Below, one piece after another: positions 52,789 to 61,433 of a stretch of 64,000 bases of DNA (within the stretch, counting starts at the first letter, position 1; every line of letters starts with the position of its first letter). A program made the position numbers and the translations under genes. The DNA comes from UBA2040 sp963977135 (GTDB lineage Bacteria > Bacteroidota > Bacteroidia > Flavobacteriales_D > Crocinitomicaceae): contig CAXBNN010000005.1 of the NCBI GenBank assembly GCA_963977135.1, positions 62,001-126,000 of the forward strand, in the 5' to 3' direction. The notes under the pieces are model-generated. The model did not search any database. It had not been told where the DNA came from and saw only the letters and a program-made list of their open reading frames with translations.

Positions 52789-53261
52789 TCGAAATTTTCT
52801 AGCGAATCTTTGTATTTGATTTGTAAACCGTGTAAAAAATTGCGTATGATCTGATCCTTGCATTCGCGGTAATGTCGGTGATCAGGTTTTCGGAAAAATG
52901 CACTTAATTCGGATTTGCTGAATCGAAGATCCGCTAAATCAAGAATTTCAAGCATGTCGTCATCTTGAAGATTCAAGGCAATTTTAAGTTTTCTAAGAAT
53001 AATATTGTTGTTAATCTTTTTTTCTGGAGCAGGTTGTTCCCCTTCACGTTTCCCTCGCTTTAGATTAATAAAACCATTCAGAAAAGTCGCCAAATATTTA
53101 TCACCTAAATTTTTATACGCTTCGTCGTCGTCCTTTTTCATCCAATCGCTTATTTCTACCCGGGTTGCTTCATATCCACCAGAAGCGAAAGTCGACATAA
53201 CTTTGTCGTCGTTTAATTCAAAAGTATAGCGAAGGCGGCGAAGTACATCGTTGTTTGTCAT
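52785..53261 (-). CDS. yehS: DUF1456 (YehS) family protein
   Basis: 158 aa with two DUF1456 repeats (residues 1-68 and 86-152), each starting N-N-x-x-LRRLR/LRKLKIAL and containing D-D and a helix-rich fold. Function not established. It is convergent with the CDGSH gene. Confidence 0.9.
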   Translation of the reverse strand: MTNNDVLRRLRYTFELNDDKVMSTFASGGYEATRVEISDWMKKDDDEAYKNLGDKYLATFLNGFINLKRGKREGEQPAPEKKINNNIILRKLKIALNLQDDDMLEILDLADLRFSKSELSAFFRKPDHRHYRECKDQIIRNFLHGLQIKYKDSLENFD

Positions 53262-53439
53262 GGATATTTATTTTCTGCTAAGATAGATAAATCTTGTTGG
53301 TCATTTGGCCAATTCGCAAATTCTCCAATTTGCAAATTCCCAAATTTACGAACAACCAGATTTCATTGGGCTTGAACCCCATTTTAGCCAATAAAAAATC
53401 AACATCCTTGATAATGTTAACCACAACTTATTTGACTTT

Positions 53440-54873
53440 TTACTTTTTCGAAGCAAAAAGAACAAATTCATCAATATCACCATTTTGAAAGCGCCTGAAT
53501 GTTCCCGCAACTGTCAAATCTTTTCGGTTTTTCAATGAAGAAAGCGCTACTCCCGATTCCAAAACTGCCATTTTATTATCCCAAATGATGAGTTCATTTT
53601 TGCCCAGATAGTCCTTTGGTATTTCCTGAATTTCTTCGTGAAATTCAGGATTGAAATAATCATTTTCGAGAATGAAACTTACTGCAGGATGTGTATAGTA
53701 TAATTTCATTTCCTGATAGTTAGGATAGTTCAGTTCTAAAAAAGGTTTAATATCTTTCTCTATTATTTCATTTGCTGAAATTCTGAACAGTTTTTTATTA
53801 AAAACAACTCCTTGACTGCGGTTGGTGAACGGAAAAACGGCTGCCAAAAGACAAATTCCTATCAAAACGATTTGTTTTACTTTCAGCGGTTTTATCCATT
53901 TCAAAAGCCAATTGATTCCAACCAAAGCTAGTAAGGCAATTGCCGGAATAACGGCCAACAAAACTCTAGGCAAACCCATGGAGTTGAAAATTCCCTTCCA
54001 CCAAAAGAAACTATGCGCGACAAAAACGGCTAAAAATGATCCTAAAACCAAAAAGAAAAGAGAACTATTTTTCTCATCCTTCCAATTCTTAAAAAATTGC
54101 CAGATTCCAGCAAATACTCCGATTACAAGTAATAAATAGATAGGCTTTTCAATCACATAATTCAAGCGATGAACAAAATCGAAAAGCGAACCGCTGCCGT
54201 ATCTTTCTTTCAAACTGGCATAAGGAATTTCATTGATTAGCCAGAAAAGATCTTTGTAAAAAAATGCGCTTACGATGGAATATAAGATTTGACCTGTTAG
54301 CAGAAAAGGTAGTATTTTGAATTTCTTTAACCATAGCAAATAGCTCGCAAAAACGATTAAGATTATTAAACCTTCTGAGCGAATTAAGGGCAAAAAAGAA
54401 ATGATGATTAAACTGAAAATAAATCGATTGGCAGTAAAGAGATAAATTCCTATGATTAAAAACAAAGCGAAAAGATACTCAGTTAAGCCAGAGAAAATTA
54501 AGGCAAAGAACAGGGGAGCAAAGAACAAAAACAGAAACACCATCCACGGATTTTCGATTTTTAAGTTTACTGCTGTTCTATAAGTGTATAAACCAATTAA
54601 TGCCGCACACAATGAATTAAAAACGATCATTCCTTTGAACCCAAATTGCGCAAACGGAGCACTTAATAAAACAAAAACTGGTTTCGCCCAATGATGGAAA
54701 AAGAATTCAGGATAATTGAAAGCGGATTTTGAATACAAAAAATGTTTTATGCTATCTCCACTATCGCCCGTGGAAGAGTTGAGTGCATTGAAAACAAGAA
54801 GAATCAAAAAAACCATGATAGTCAATGGAATTTCTGGCTTTTTGAAGTTTAAAAAAGACTTTTCTGTTTTCAT
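53440..54873 (-). CDS. Multi-pass membrane protein, GT-C-like glycosyltransferase fold
   Basis: 477 aa with about ten to twelve membrane helices and a C-terminal soluble domain (about 385-477). An acidic loop with SSTGDSGDSIKHFLY (about 32-46) between the first helices resembles the catalytic Asp loop of GT-C mannosyl/arabinosyl transferases, and SFLPLIRSEGLIIL recalls PMT-like enzymes with a conserved R-x-E. Substrate unknown; envelope glycosylation is plausible. Confidence 0.65.
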   Translation of the reverse strand: MKTEKSFLNFKKPEIPLTIMVFLILLVFNALNSSTGDSGDSIKHFLYSKSAFNYPEFFFHHWAKPVFVLLSAPFAQFGFKGMIVFNSLCAALIGLYTYRTAVNLKIENPWMVFLFLFFAPLFFALIFSGLTEYLFALFLIIGIYLFTANRFIFSLIIISFLPLIRSEGLIILIVFASYLLWLKKFKILPFLLTGQILYSIVSAFFYKDLFWLINEIPYASLKERYGSGSLFDFVHRLNYVIEKPIYLLLVIGVFAGIWQFFKNWKDEKNSSLFFLVLGSFLAVFVAHSFFWWKGIFNSMGLPRVLLAVIPAIALLALVGINWLLKWIKPLKVKQIVLIGICLLAAVFPFTNRSQGVVFNKKLFRISANEIIEKDIKPFLELNYPNYQEMKLYYTHPAVSFILENDYFNPEFHEEIQEIPKDYLGKNELIIWDNKMAVLESGVALSSLKNRKDLTVAGTFRRFQNGDIDEFVLFASKK

Positions 54874-54923
54874 TCTAAAGTAAATATACCAAAACCCTCG
54901 TGTTGACTATCCTTCTTGTGTGT

Positions 54924-55640
54924 TTAGTGGACGATTAATTCACCTTTACCTGTTTTAGCAACTTCTGTTTTGATCGGCGGGTTTCCATAAAGGTCGATAT
55001 TTCCATCACCTAATAGGCTGTATTCTAATTTATTAATAACATTTACTTCACATAATCCTTTCGAACTGTTTTCCACTACTGCGTAATTGGCAGTTAAGCC
55101 CTTAGCATCTACCGAAAGTATAGCAGTATTCCATAATTTTAGTTGGTTAGTGGTTCCTTTTAGCGTTAGTTTGCCACCACAAGGAAAGGTATTCCAATAG
55201 TAAAAAATATTTCCAGCTAAATCCAATTCAGCAAAATTTGCTTTGCTCTTGAATATTAATCCGAATTCATCGGAGGTAATTGGATTTACTGTGCGTATAA
55301 AACAGGTTTCATTCGAGGTCAATTTACGCAACGGTTTTGAATGGATATATAAAGTTACTTTATTCGTTTTCGGTCGAGTAAATTTGTATTTCTGTTTGTT
55401 GTCAACTTTTAAAATATCCGATTCAATAAAATACTCAACTTTAGAAATGCTTTTTTCAAATCCTTTAATCTCGATAGAGAATACAGAATCTTCAATTAAA
55501 TACACATCAAAATTGCTGCTTAACTCTATTTCCGAAAATGCATTCAAATCAGTGTAAATAGTGCCTTCTGGATTATTTTTCTTGCAGGAAAAGAGTATAA
55601 TTCCAAAAACCAAAAGCGATATGTATCTGCGTATTACCAT
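54924..55640 (-). CDS. DUF2807 head-GIN domain lipoprotein
   Basis: 238 aa. Lipobox ILFSC (Cys 19), then a DUF2807 beta-helix-like domain with repeated short strands (SNFDVYLIEDSVFSIEI, LTANYAVVENSSKGLCEV, GDGNIDLYGNPPI). DUF2807 proteins are envelope-associated with unknown role. It overlaps the upstream PagL-like gene by 7 nt, so the two are translationally coupled. Confidence 0.85.
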   Translation of the reverse strand: MVIRRYISLLVFGIILFSCKKNNPEGTIYTDLNAFSEIELSSNFDVYLIEDSVFSIEIKGFEKSISKVEYFIESDILKVDNKQKYKFTRPKTNKVTLYIHSKPLRKLTSNETCFIRTVNPITSDEFGLIFKSKANFAELDLAGNIFYYWNTFPCGGKLTLKGTTNQLKLWNTAILSVDAKGLTANYAVVENSSKGLCEVNVINKLEYSLLGDGNIDLYGNPPIKTEVAKTGKGELIVH

Positions 55641-56746
55641 TTGTAACCAATTCCTATTTCAGGAAAATCCAAGATGTGCAAATGAGATTTCATGGCCGCT
55701 CTAACCAGAAAATGTTTTGTCATTTGAAACTGAACAATTCCTCGATTGTACATCGTTTTCCTGATGCCTTTATTAACCAAACCAAGATAAATCCCTTCTT
55801 GAAGAATTAAACTAAATCGATTGTATCGGAATTCTTGAGAAAGGTGAATGCCCGTTTGGAAGTTATCAGAAGGTTTGAAAGTTTCTTCCTTAGCTTCAAC
55901 TAAAGTTCTCATCGCTTGATCGTAGAAAATGTCAGCACCTAAACCTAAATTGAATCCTCTGAAAAACGCTCTGTTTATTCCTCCAGACAAAGACGATGTC
56001 ATGAAAAATTTACCCGATAATGCTCGAGTTTGTTTGCCACCAATGCTTTGAACGATTTCGTAATTATTTTTTGGAACGTGTTTTTCTAGTACTCTATGTT
56101 GCTTTTCTGTTTGCTCTCCCACATGATAGCATACTCCAGCAAAAGCTGTTATTAAATTCAATCCCAAATTTGGATCTGCGGAATTTGCATTGGAATAATG
56201 ATCAAACGAGATACCCAATTGGCTATCAAATTTAGGTGAAAGCTTAAAACTTGTTCCCAATCGAAAATTGAAATGTGCATTCCAATGTGAACCAATTCCA
56301 ACGTTCTGATAGTTCTCAATTAAATCGAATTTTTTGGTCAAATAGCCTATTCCCATGCCGGTTTGGTTGTACACTTTGAACCTTTTTTTATTAATAAAAT
56401 TGACCCTAAAGAAATAGTTTAAGGCAAATGACTTACCAATCAGATTATCATTACCTAAGTTGCTATAAAAAAAGGATAAACCGTATTCCGGATACTTGAA
56501 TAATTGTTCCCATTCATTTTTTCCTGTCGTTTCTTTACTGATTTGAAAAGAAAGAGAATTGATCGGGTCAGTAGTGATGTAATTAATGAATGAATATTCA
56601 GGCAAACTGAATCCGCGATGGTAATTTAAAGACAATTTTAAGTTGTCCGTATACTTACTTTGGGCAAATGAAAAAGGAGAAAAGGAAAGGACAATAATTG
56701 CCATTCCAAGCGCAAAAATTTTAGAATTTTCTAGGTTTCTTTTCAA
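55634..56746 (-). CDS. PagL-like lipid A 3-O-deacylase (acyloxyacyl hydrolase family)
   Basis: 370 aa. Signal peptide (cut after FSFAQ), then an outer-membrane barrel. The PagL active-site signature F-x-H-x-SNA is present as FDHYSNANSADPNLGLN (about 183-199), giving His and Ser. It should remodel lipid A at the outer membrane; the C-terminal half (from about 235) is a second barrel-like region not in E. coli/Salmonella PagL. It precedes the DUF2807 gene (7-nt overlap). Confidence 0.78.
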   Translation of the reverse strand: MKRNLENSKIFALGMAIIVLSFSPFSFAQSKYTDNLKLSLNYHRGFSLPEYSFINYITTDPINSLSFQISKETTGKNEWEQLFKYPEYGLSFFYSNLGNDNLIGKSFALNYFFRVNFINKKRFKVYNQTGMGIGYLTKKFDLIENYQNVGIGSHWNAHFNFRLGTSFKLSPKFDSQLGISFDHYSNANSADPNLGLNLITAFAGVCYHVGEQTEKQHRVLEKHVPKNNYEIVQSIGGKQTRALSGKFFMTSSLSGGINRAFFRGFNLGLGADIFYDQAMRTLVEAKEETFKPSDNFQTGIHLSQEFRYNRFSLILQEGIYLGLVNKGIRKTMYNRGIVQFQMTKHFLVRAAMKSHLHILDFPEIGIGYKW

Positions 56747-56794
56747 AATGCTTTCTTCCGTATCGGATTCAAAAATACGTGCATTTTTTGTAAA

Positions 56795-57370
56795 TCAATA
56801 ATTCACCCTTGTTTCTACAAAAAGAGAAGCGACAGTAGTGTATATTTCTATCTCCACATCATCAGGTTCGCGTATGATTAAAAAATCAGTTGAACCTAGA
56901 GAATAAGTCTTTTCATCGATAATAACTTCGATTGAACCAACCACAGTATAAATGAATAAAAATGAATCGTTTCTTTTCAATTCTAGTCGGGCGCCTTTGT
57001 CCAATGAATGCGCTTTAATCTTCCCTTTGGCTTTTGGCGAACAAATCAAGTTGAAGTCCATACAGCGACCAACAGCTGATGTTTCCCAATCGCCAGAAAA
57101 AGCATCTTGTTCTAATTCGTTTAGCTTTTTCGTGTATTGATCTTTGTGCATTATTTCTATTTCACCGCGCAAAACCATAAATCTACGATGATATCCTGGA
57201 AATGCCGAAAAGGTAGATGTCGCTGCAATTACATCCGCTGTACTGATTCTAAAATCAAAGTTTTTTTCAGCGTAGGTTGCACCATCGGGATAGATGAAAA
57301 GTTCAGTTGTTGTTCCACCACTCCATGTTGCAACTTCCTGCGTATTGCCGTAAAAGGTTGTAATTTTCAT
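56795..57370 (-). CDS. HutD/Ves family protein
   Basis: 191-aa cupin-fold protein with the family start WSGGTTTELFIYPDGA and the FRISTADV and FSAFPGYHRRFMVLRG segments of HutD/Ves. Related proteins sit in histidine-use clusters, but no hut gene is nearby. Role unknown. Confidence 0.85.
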   Translation of the reverse strand: MKITTFYGNTQEVATWSGGTTTELFIYPDGATYAEKNFDFRISTADVIAATSTFSAFPGYHRRFMVLRGEIEIMHKDQYTKKLNELEQDAFSGDWETSAVGRCMDFNLICSPKAKGKIKAHSLDKGARLELKRNDSFLFIYTVVGSIEVIIDEKTYSLGSTDFLIIREPDDVEIEIYTTVASLFVETRVNY

Positions 57371-57467
57371 TGGGAGTGAAGGTAGGGAAATTATTGAGCA
57401 ATTTTGAAAGTGAATTTACAAATTTTCCTACCTAAATTACTATTTCAAAGGCTTATTTTGTCTTCAT

Positions 57468-57665
57468 TTACTCACATTTCCAAACTGTAGTTCCTGCAGA
57501 AGATGCCTCTAGATTCGAAATTTCATCTTCATCACAAACTTCTCTGACTTCATCTACAACATTTCCAGCAACACCGCCAATCGTTTTAGTACATGTTTGA
57601 CATTTGTCTTTTTTGCAAGAAATAAGTGCAAATAGTATTGTTGTAATAATTAGTAAATTTTTCAT
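57468..57665 (-). CDS. Small Cys-rich lipoprotein, 65 aa
   Basis: Lipobox ALISC (Cys 17), a Lys/Asp stretch, then C-x2-C (residues 22-25), further Cys in VREVCDEDE and at the end (VWKCE). Mature length about 49 aa. Lipoproteins with this Cys spacing recur in Bacteroidota with no known role. Confidence 0.6.
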   Translation of the reverse strand: MKNLLIITTILFALISCKKDKCQTCTKTIGGVAGNVVDEVREVCDEDEISNLEASSAGTTVWKCE

Positions 57666-57698
57666 AATATATTGTTTTAAGAGAGAATGAAATTCACC

Positions 57699-58100
57699 TC
57701 AAATTTCTTTCGGCCATTTAATGGCTTTCCAAACTATCGTCGCTGTTAATATGGATTCAACGATTGCTAAAAACACATAGAAACTATACCAAGGAGTAAG
57801 ACTTCCAATAGCAATTAGCACCATCATTAATGTGAATATAGATCCAAAAATAATGTTCAACCATTTGTTAAATAGAGGTTTTAATAAGAGTGATAAAGCA
57901 ATCATTGCCGAAGGGATAACCATCATTAATGAGACAATAAAAAGACTTGTTGGAGTGTCCAAAATATTGTCGCCTCGCAGCAAATTGTCAACTTTGTCCG
58001 GGGTATACAGCTCAAAATAGTCTCCGTATATGTAACAGAAGGTTGCTGAAGTCCACAAAGCTGCGAGCTTCAATTTTATGTTAATTTCGAAATCTTTCAT
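57699..58100 (-). CDS. DUF6326-like membrane protein, 133 aa
   Basis: Four membrane helices (about 12-28, 50-72, 80-100, 105-128), with the recurrent LAALWTSATFCYIYGDYFELYTP start of this group. Function unknown. Cysteine and His clusters are absent. Confidence 0.7.
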   Translation of the reverse strand: MKDFEINIKLKLAALWTSATFCYIYGDYFELYTPDKVDNLLRGDNILDTPTSLFIVSLMMVIPSAMIALSLLLKPLFNKWLNIIFGSIFTLMMVLIAIGSLTPWYSFYVFLAIVESILTATIVWKAIKWPKEI

Positions 58101-58222
58101 ACAGAATGTTTTGATCCAACTTGTTGAACCTGGTTTTGTATAAGACTTTTAACTTGTTGAAATGTTACAATTTTGAGTTCGTGCGGAATAATCTTTTTGA
58201 TACTAGCTACAATATTTCCCGT

Positions 58223-58537
58223 CTACAACATGCTCCAGACGTTCAATATAAAAACAAGACCAGTAACAATTAGCAGTAAAATATTTACAGCACTTAATAC
58301 ACGATTTGAAGTTTTCAAACTAAAAACAGCAAGTACTGCGGCGGCAGCGCTAAATAAAATACTTAGCAGTGTTGAGATTGTTGTATTGCCCATAAAATTG
58401 GGTAAATAGCTATTGTAGATTTCTACGCGTTCGACTTGCGTATCTGCTTTATCAAAAATAGATATCCAAATAATAAATAGGAAAACGGGGACGGATAAGC
58501 AGAGCAAAGAGAATAGGGTGAGAACTTTTGTTTTCAT
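58223..58537 (-). CDS. Small membrane protein, 104 aa
   Basis: I do not recognise it. An N-terminal signal-like helix (about 5-26), a polar loop, and two more helices (about 53-72, 82-102). Probably inner membrane. Confidence 0.5.
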   Translation of the reverse strand: MKTKVLTLFSLLCLSVPVFLFIIWISIFDKADTQVERVEIYNSYLPNFMGNTTISTLLSILFSAAAAVLAVFSLKTSNRVLSAVNILLLIVTGLVFILNVWSML

Positions 58538-58714
58538 TTTTTGGGTTGGTTGAACGACTAATTTAATCGAATCAATCTTTATTATTTGAATTAAATGTTG
58601 TTAATGGGTTCAACTGTTGCTTTTCATTAAGAAATTAACGATAAACATTAATTAATATTTGTTTAGCATTGTATTTATACGTTTATTTGTCCAATATTAT
58701 TTAAAATTCATTTT

Positions 58715-59221
58715 ATGAAAATCGTAAAACACATTGCTGTAGCAGCGCTAATTTTTGTTATTTCAGGTTTCATTGCTTATAATATTGAAGCCAATAATCC
58801 TGTACTCATGACTTTCTGTTTCATGATGATAGGCTTCCTAATTTTCAATGCTATTATTCGTAAATCGCTATCGTCGAAGAATTATTTTATAAGTAAATAT
58901 AACCTGTTTACCTCAAAAGTATGGTCGGAAAAGTCATTTGATATCGACAAAGAACTCCTATTTGAAAAAATTATTGAGGTAATTAACGATTCGACTTTGA
59001 AATTGGTAGATACAGACAAGGAGAAGCTTGAGATATTGGCCATTTCAAGAATGTCATTTAAATCATGGGGTGAAAACCTTTACATCAGTTTTGAAACGAA
59101 AGGAAGTGAAACGATTATGAAATTCTGTTCGGTTACCTTGTTTCAGACCCATTCTTGGGGGAAAAATGAAAAAAATCGAGATGATTTATTGAATGAAATT
59201 GAAAATTCTTTAACCGTATAA
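58715..59221 (+). CDS. Membrane-anchored protein of unknown function, 168 aa
   Basis: Two N-terminal transmembrane helices (about 6-24 and 29-48) and a soluble C-terminal domain (about 60-168) with FEKIIEVINDSTLKLVDTDKEK and WGENLYISFETKG segments, resembling START-like or polyketide-cyclase-type alpha/beta folds only loosely. It is followed after 10 nt by an XRE regulator on the same strand. Confidence 0.6.
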   Translation: MKIVKHIAVAALIFVISGFIAYNIEANNPVLMTFCFMMIGFLIFNAIIRKSLSSKNYFISKYNLFTSKVWSEKSFDIDKELLFEKIIEVINDSTLKLVDTDKEKLEILAISRMSFKSWGENLYISFETKGSETIMKFCSVTLFQTHSWGKNEKNRDDLLNEIENSLTV

Positions 59222-59231
59222 AACGCGAAAG

Positions 59232-59438
59232 ATGTCTATAATAGTGAATCTTGATGTAATGCTCGCCAAGCGAAAATTAATGCTCAAAGAACTTTCTGAA
59301 ATTGTCGGAGTGTCAACTGTCAACCTATCCATTTTGAAACAAGGTAAAGTGAAAGCTATCCGTTTTTCGACATTGAATGCTATTTGTGAAGCTTTGGAAT
59401 GTCAGCCGGGTGATATTTTAGAGTTTGTGGAAGAGTAG
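59232..59438 (+). CDS. XRE-family (Cro/CI-type) small transcription regulator
   Basis: 68-aa helix-turn-helix protein of the YozG type: MLAKRKLMLKELSEIVGVS, then VNLSILKQGKVKAIRFSTL and LNAICEALECQPGDILEF. This class is often paired with a small membrane protein in one operon, as with the 58715 gene here. The target is unknown. Confidence 0.85.
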   Translation: MSIIVNLDVMLAKRKLMLKELSEIVGVSTVNLSILKQGKVKAIRFSTLNAICEALECQPGDILEFVEE

Positions 59439-59472
59439 GTTTTTGCTAAAACTCTAATATTAATTCACAAAA

Positions 59473-59514
59473 ACACCTCCCCAGCACTTCTCTACAAAGT
59501 CCAAAAGGAGGTGT
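59473..59514 (-). terminator. Terminator of aspS
   Basis: 8-bp stem ACACCTCC / GGAGGTGT with a 26-nt loop; the minus-strand copy ends in a TGTTTTTG run. About 23 nt past the aspS stop. Confidence 0.55.
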
Positions 59515-59536
59515 CCTCAATACGTTAAATTGCTAT

Positions 59537-61282
59537 TTATCGCAATTTTATATTCAATTCTTCTAATTGTTTTTCATCCAATGGAGAAGGAGCGTCTATC
59601 ATCACGTCGCGGCCGGAGTTGTTTTTCGGGAAGGCGATATAATCACGAATAGATTCTGAACCACCCATGGTTGCTACCAAACGATCTAAACCGAAAGCCA
59701 AACCACCATGTGGAGGCGCTCCGTATTCGAAAGCGTTCAAAAGGAATCCGAATTGTGCTTGCGCTTCTTCTGGCGTGAAGCCGAGTAAGTCAAACATTCT
59801 GGATTGTAATTTTCTGTCGTGGATACGAATAGACCCACCGCCCAATTCAACACCGTTCATGGCCAAATCGTATGCATTTGCGCGAACTTTTCCTGGTTCC
59901 GTGTCTATCAAATCCATGTCTTCTGGTTTTGGAGACGTGAACGGGTGGTGCATCGCGTGGTAACGGTTTGATTCTTCATCCCATTCCAACAATGGGAAAT
60001 CGTACACCCAAAGTGGTTTGAATTCGTTCGGGTTGCGCAATCCAAGCTCGTTACCCATGTGCAAACGCAATTCGTTCATCATTTTGCGGGTCTTGTCTAA
60101 ATCGCCGCTTAGAAGCAAGATTAAATCATCGTCTTGTGCGTTGGTTGCTGAAGCCCATTCTGCCAAGTCTTCTTGTGAGTAGAATTTATCTACAGAAGAT
60201 TTGTAAGTTCCGTCTGAATTGCATTTGCAATACACCATTCCTTTGGCGCCAATCTGCGGTCTCCGAACCCAATCCGTCAAAGCGTCCAATTGTTTTCTAG
60301 AATATTCTGCCGCTCCTGGAGCAACGATGGCAATAACCGCTTCACTTTGGTCGAAAATGGCGAATTCTTTTCCTTGAACTAATTTCGTAATATCGTTGAA
60401 ACGCATATCGAAACGAATGTCTGGTTTATCAGAACCGTATAGTTCCATCGCTTGACTATAAGCCATTCTTGGGAACGCTTCGGTAAATTCGTATTCACGA
60501 ACCGTTTTAAAAAGATGTTTGATCAATCCTTCAAAGGTGTTCAAAATATCTTCTTGGTCAACGAAAGCCATTTCGCAGTCAATTTGTGTAAACTCAGGCT
60601 GACGATCGGCACGTAAATCTTCGTCACGGAAACATTTCACAATTTGGTAGTAACGGTCGAAACCAGAAACCATCAACAATTGCTTAAACGTTTGTGGCGA
60701 TTGCGGCAATGCGTAAAACTGACCTTCATTCATACGACTTGGCACCACGAAATCACGTGCACCTTCAGGCGTAGATTTTATCAAGTAAGGTGTTTCCACA
60801 TCCCAAAATCCTTCACCGTCCAAGAAAACTCTTGTTTGCAAAGCGACTTTGTTTCGCAACATCAATTTATTTTGAACCGGTTTTCTTCTCAAGTCCAAAT
60901 AACGGTATTGCGCTCTCAATTCTTCACCACCGTCTGTATCGTCTTCGATCGTGAATGGAGGAGTTTTTGCAGAATTTAAAATCTTCAATTCAGAAACCAA
61001 AATTTCAATTTCTCCTGTTGGAATGTTTTTGTTTTTGCTACTTCTTTCGATAACTGTACCAGTTGCTTGAACCACAAATTCACGACCCAATTTACTGGCA
61101 ACTTCCGTCAATTCTGGTTTGTCTTCCAAGTTGAAAGCCAATTGTGTAATTCCGTAACGGTCGCGTAAATCTACGAAGGTCATTCCTCCTAAATCTCTAG
61201 ATTTTTGTACCCAACCGGATAGCGTAACTTCGGTATTGATATCTGAACTGCGCAATTCGCCGCAGGTGTGTGATCTGAACAT
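59537..61282 (-). CDS. aspS: Aspartyl-tRNA synthetase
   Basis: Class II enzyme charging tRNA-Asp. 581 aa from the ATG at 61282 (MFRSHTCGELR); an upstream in-frame ATG at 61303 overlaps the -7 box at 61301-61308 and is rejected. Motifs: FVDLRDRYGITQ in the OB domain, FRDEDLRADRQPEFTQ (motif 2), and GLAFGLDRLV (motif 3). The GAD insertion of the bacterial type is present (about 285-420). Confidence 0.96.
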   Translation of the reverse strand: MFRSHTCGELRSSDINTEVTLSGWVQKSRDLGGMTFVDLRDRYGITQLAFNLEDKPELTEVASKLGREFVVQATGTVIERSSKNKNIPTGEIEILVSELKILNSAKTPPFTIEDDTDGGEELRAQYRYLDLRRKPVQNKLMLRNKVALQTRVFLDGEGFWDVETPYLIKSTPEGARDFVVPSRMNEGQFYALPQSPQTFKQLLMVSGFDRYYQIVKCFRDEDLRADRQPEFTQIDCEMAFVDQEDILNTFEGLIKHLFKTVREYEFTEAFPRMAYSQAMELYGSDKPDIRFDMRFNDITKLVQGKEFAIFDQSEAVIAIVAPGAAEYSRKQLDALTDWVRRPQIGAKGMVYCKCNSDGTYKSSVDKFYSQEDLAEWASATNAQDDDLILLLSGDLDKTRKMMNELRLHMGNELGLRNPNEFKPLWVYDFPLLEWDEESNRYHAMHHPFTSPKPEDMDLIDTEPGKVRANAYDLAMNGVELGGGSIRIHDRKLQSRMFDLLGFTPEEAQAQFGFLLNAFEYGAPPHGGLAFGLDRLVATMGGSESIRDYIAFPKNNSGRDVMIDAPSPLDEKQLEELNIKLR

Positions 61283-61300
61283 AACTATTATTTTGCGCTG

Positions 61301-61308
61301 CAAAAGTA
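61301..61308 (-). promoter_or_regulatory. aspS promoter -7 box
   Basis: On the minus strand TACTTTTG followed by C (TAnnTTTGC), with a CTTTC element about 20 nt upstream as a weak -33. Supports the start at 61282. Confidence 0.5.
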
Positions 61309-61433
61309 AGAAATTTCGGCGCGAAAGTTGTTAGTAAAGGTCCGGATTAGTATTGATTGTTTGAAAAACTAATCTTAATTTAGAAGTTCTAATTGCAAAA
61401 CTGAAAAGATTACCGATTAAACGCAAAATATTT

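Noticed and set aside
53297..53360. AATTTGCAAATT units after the 53261 gene start considered as an operator
   Set aside because: Several overlapping partial copies in very AT-rich sequence; cannot be told from simple-sequence noise.
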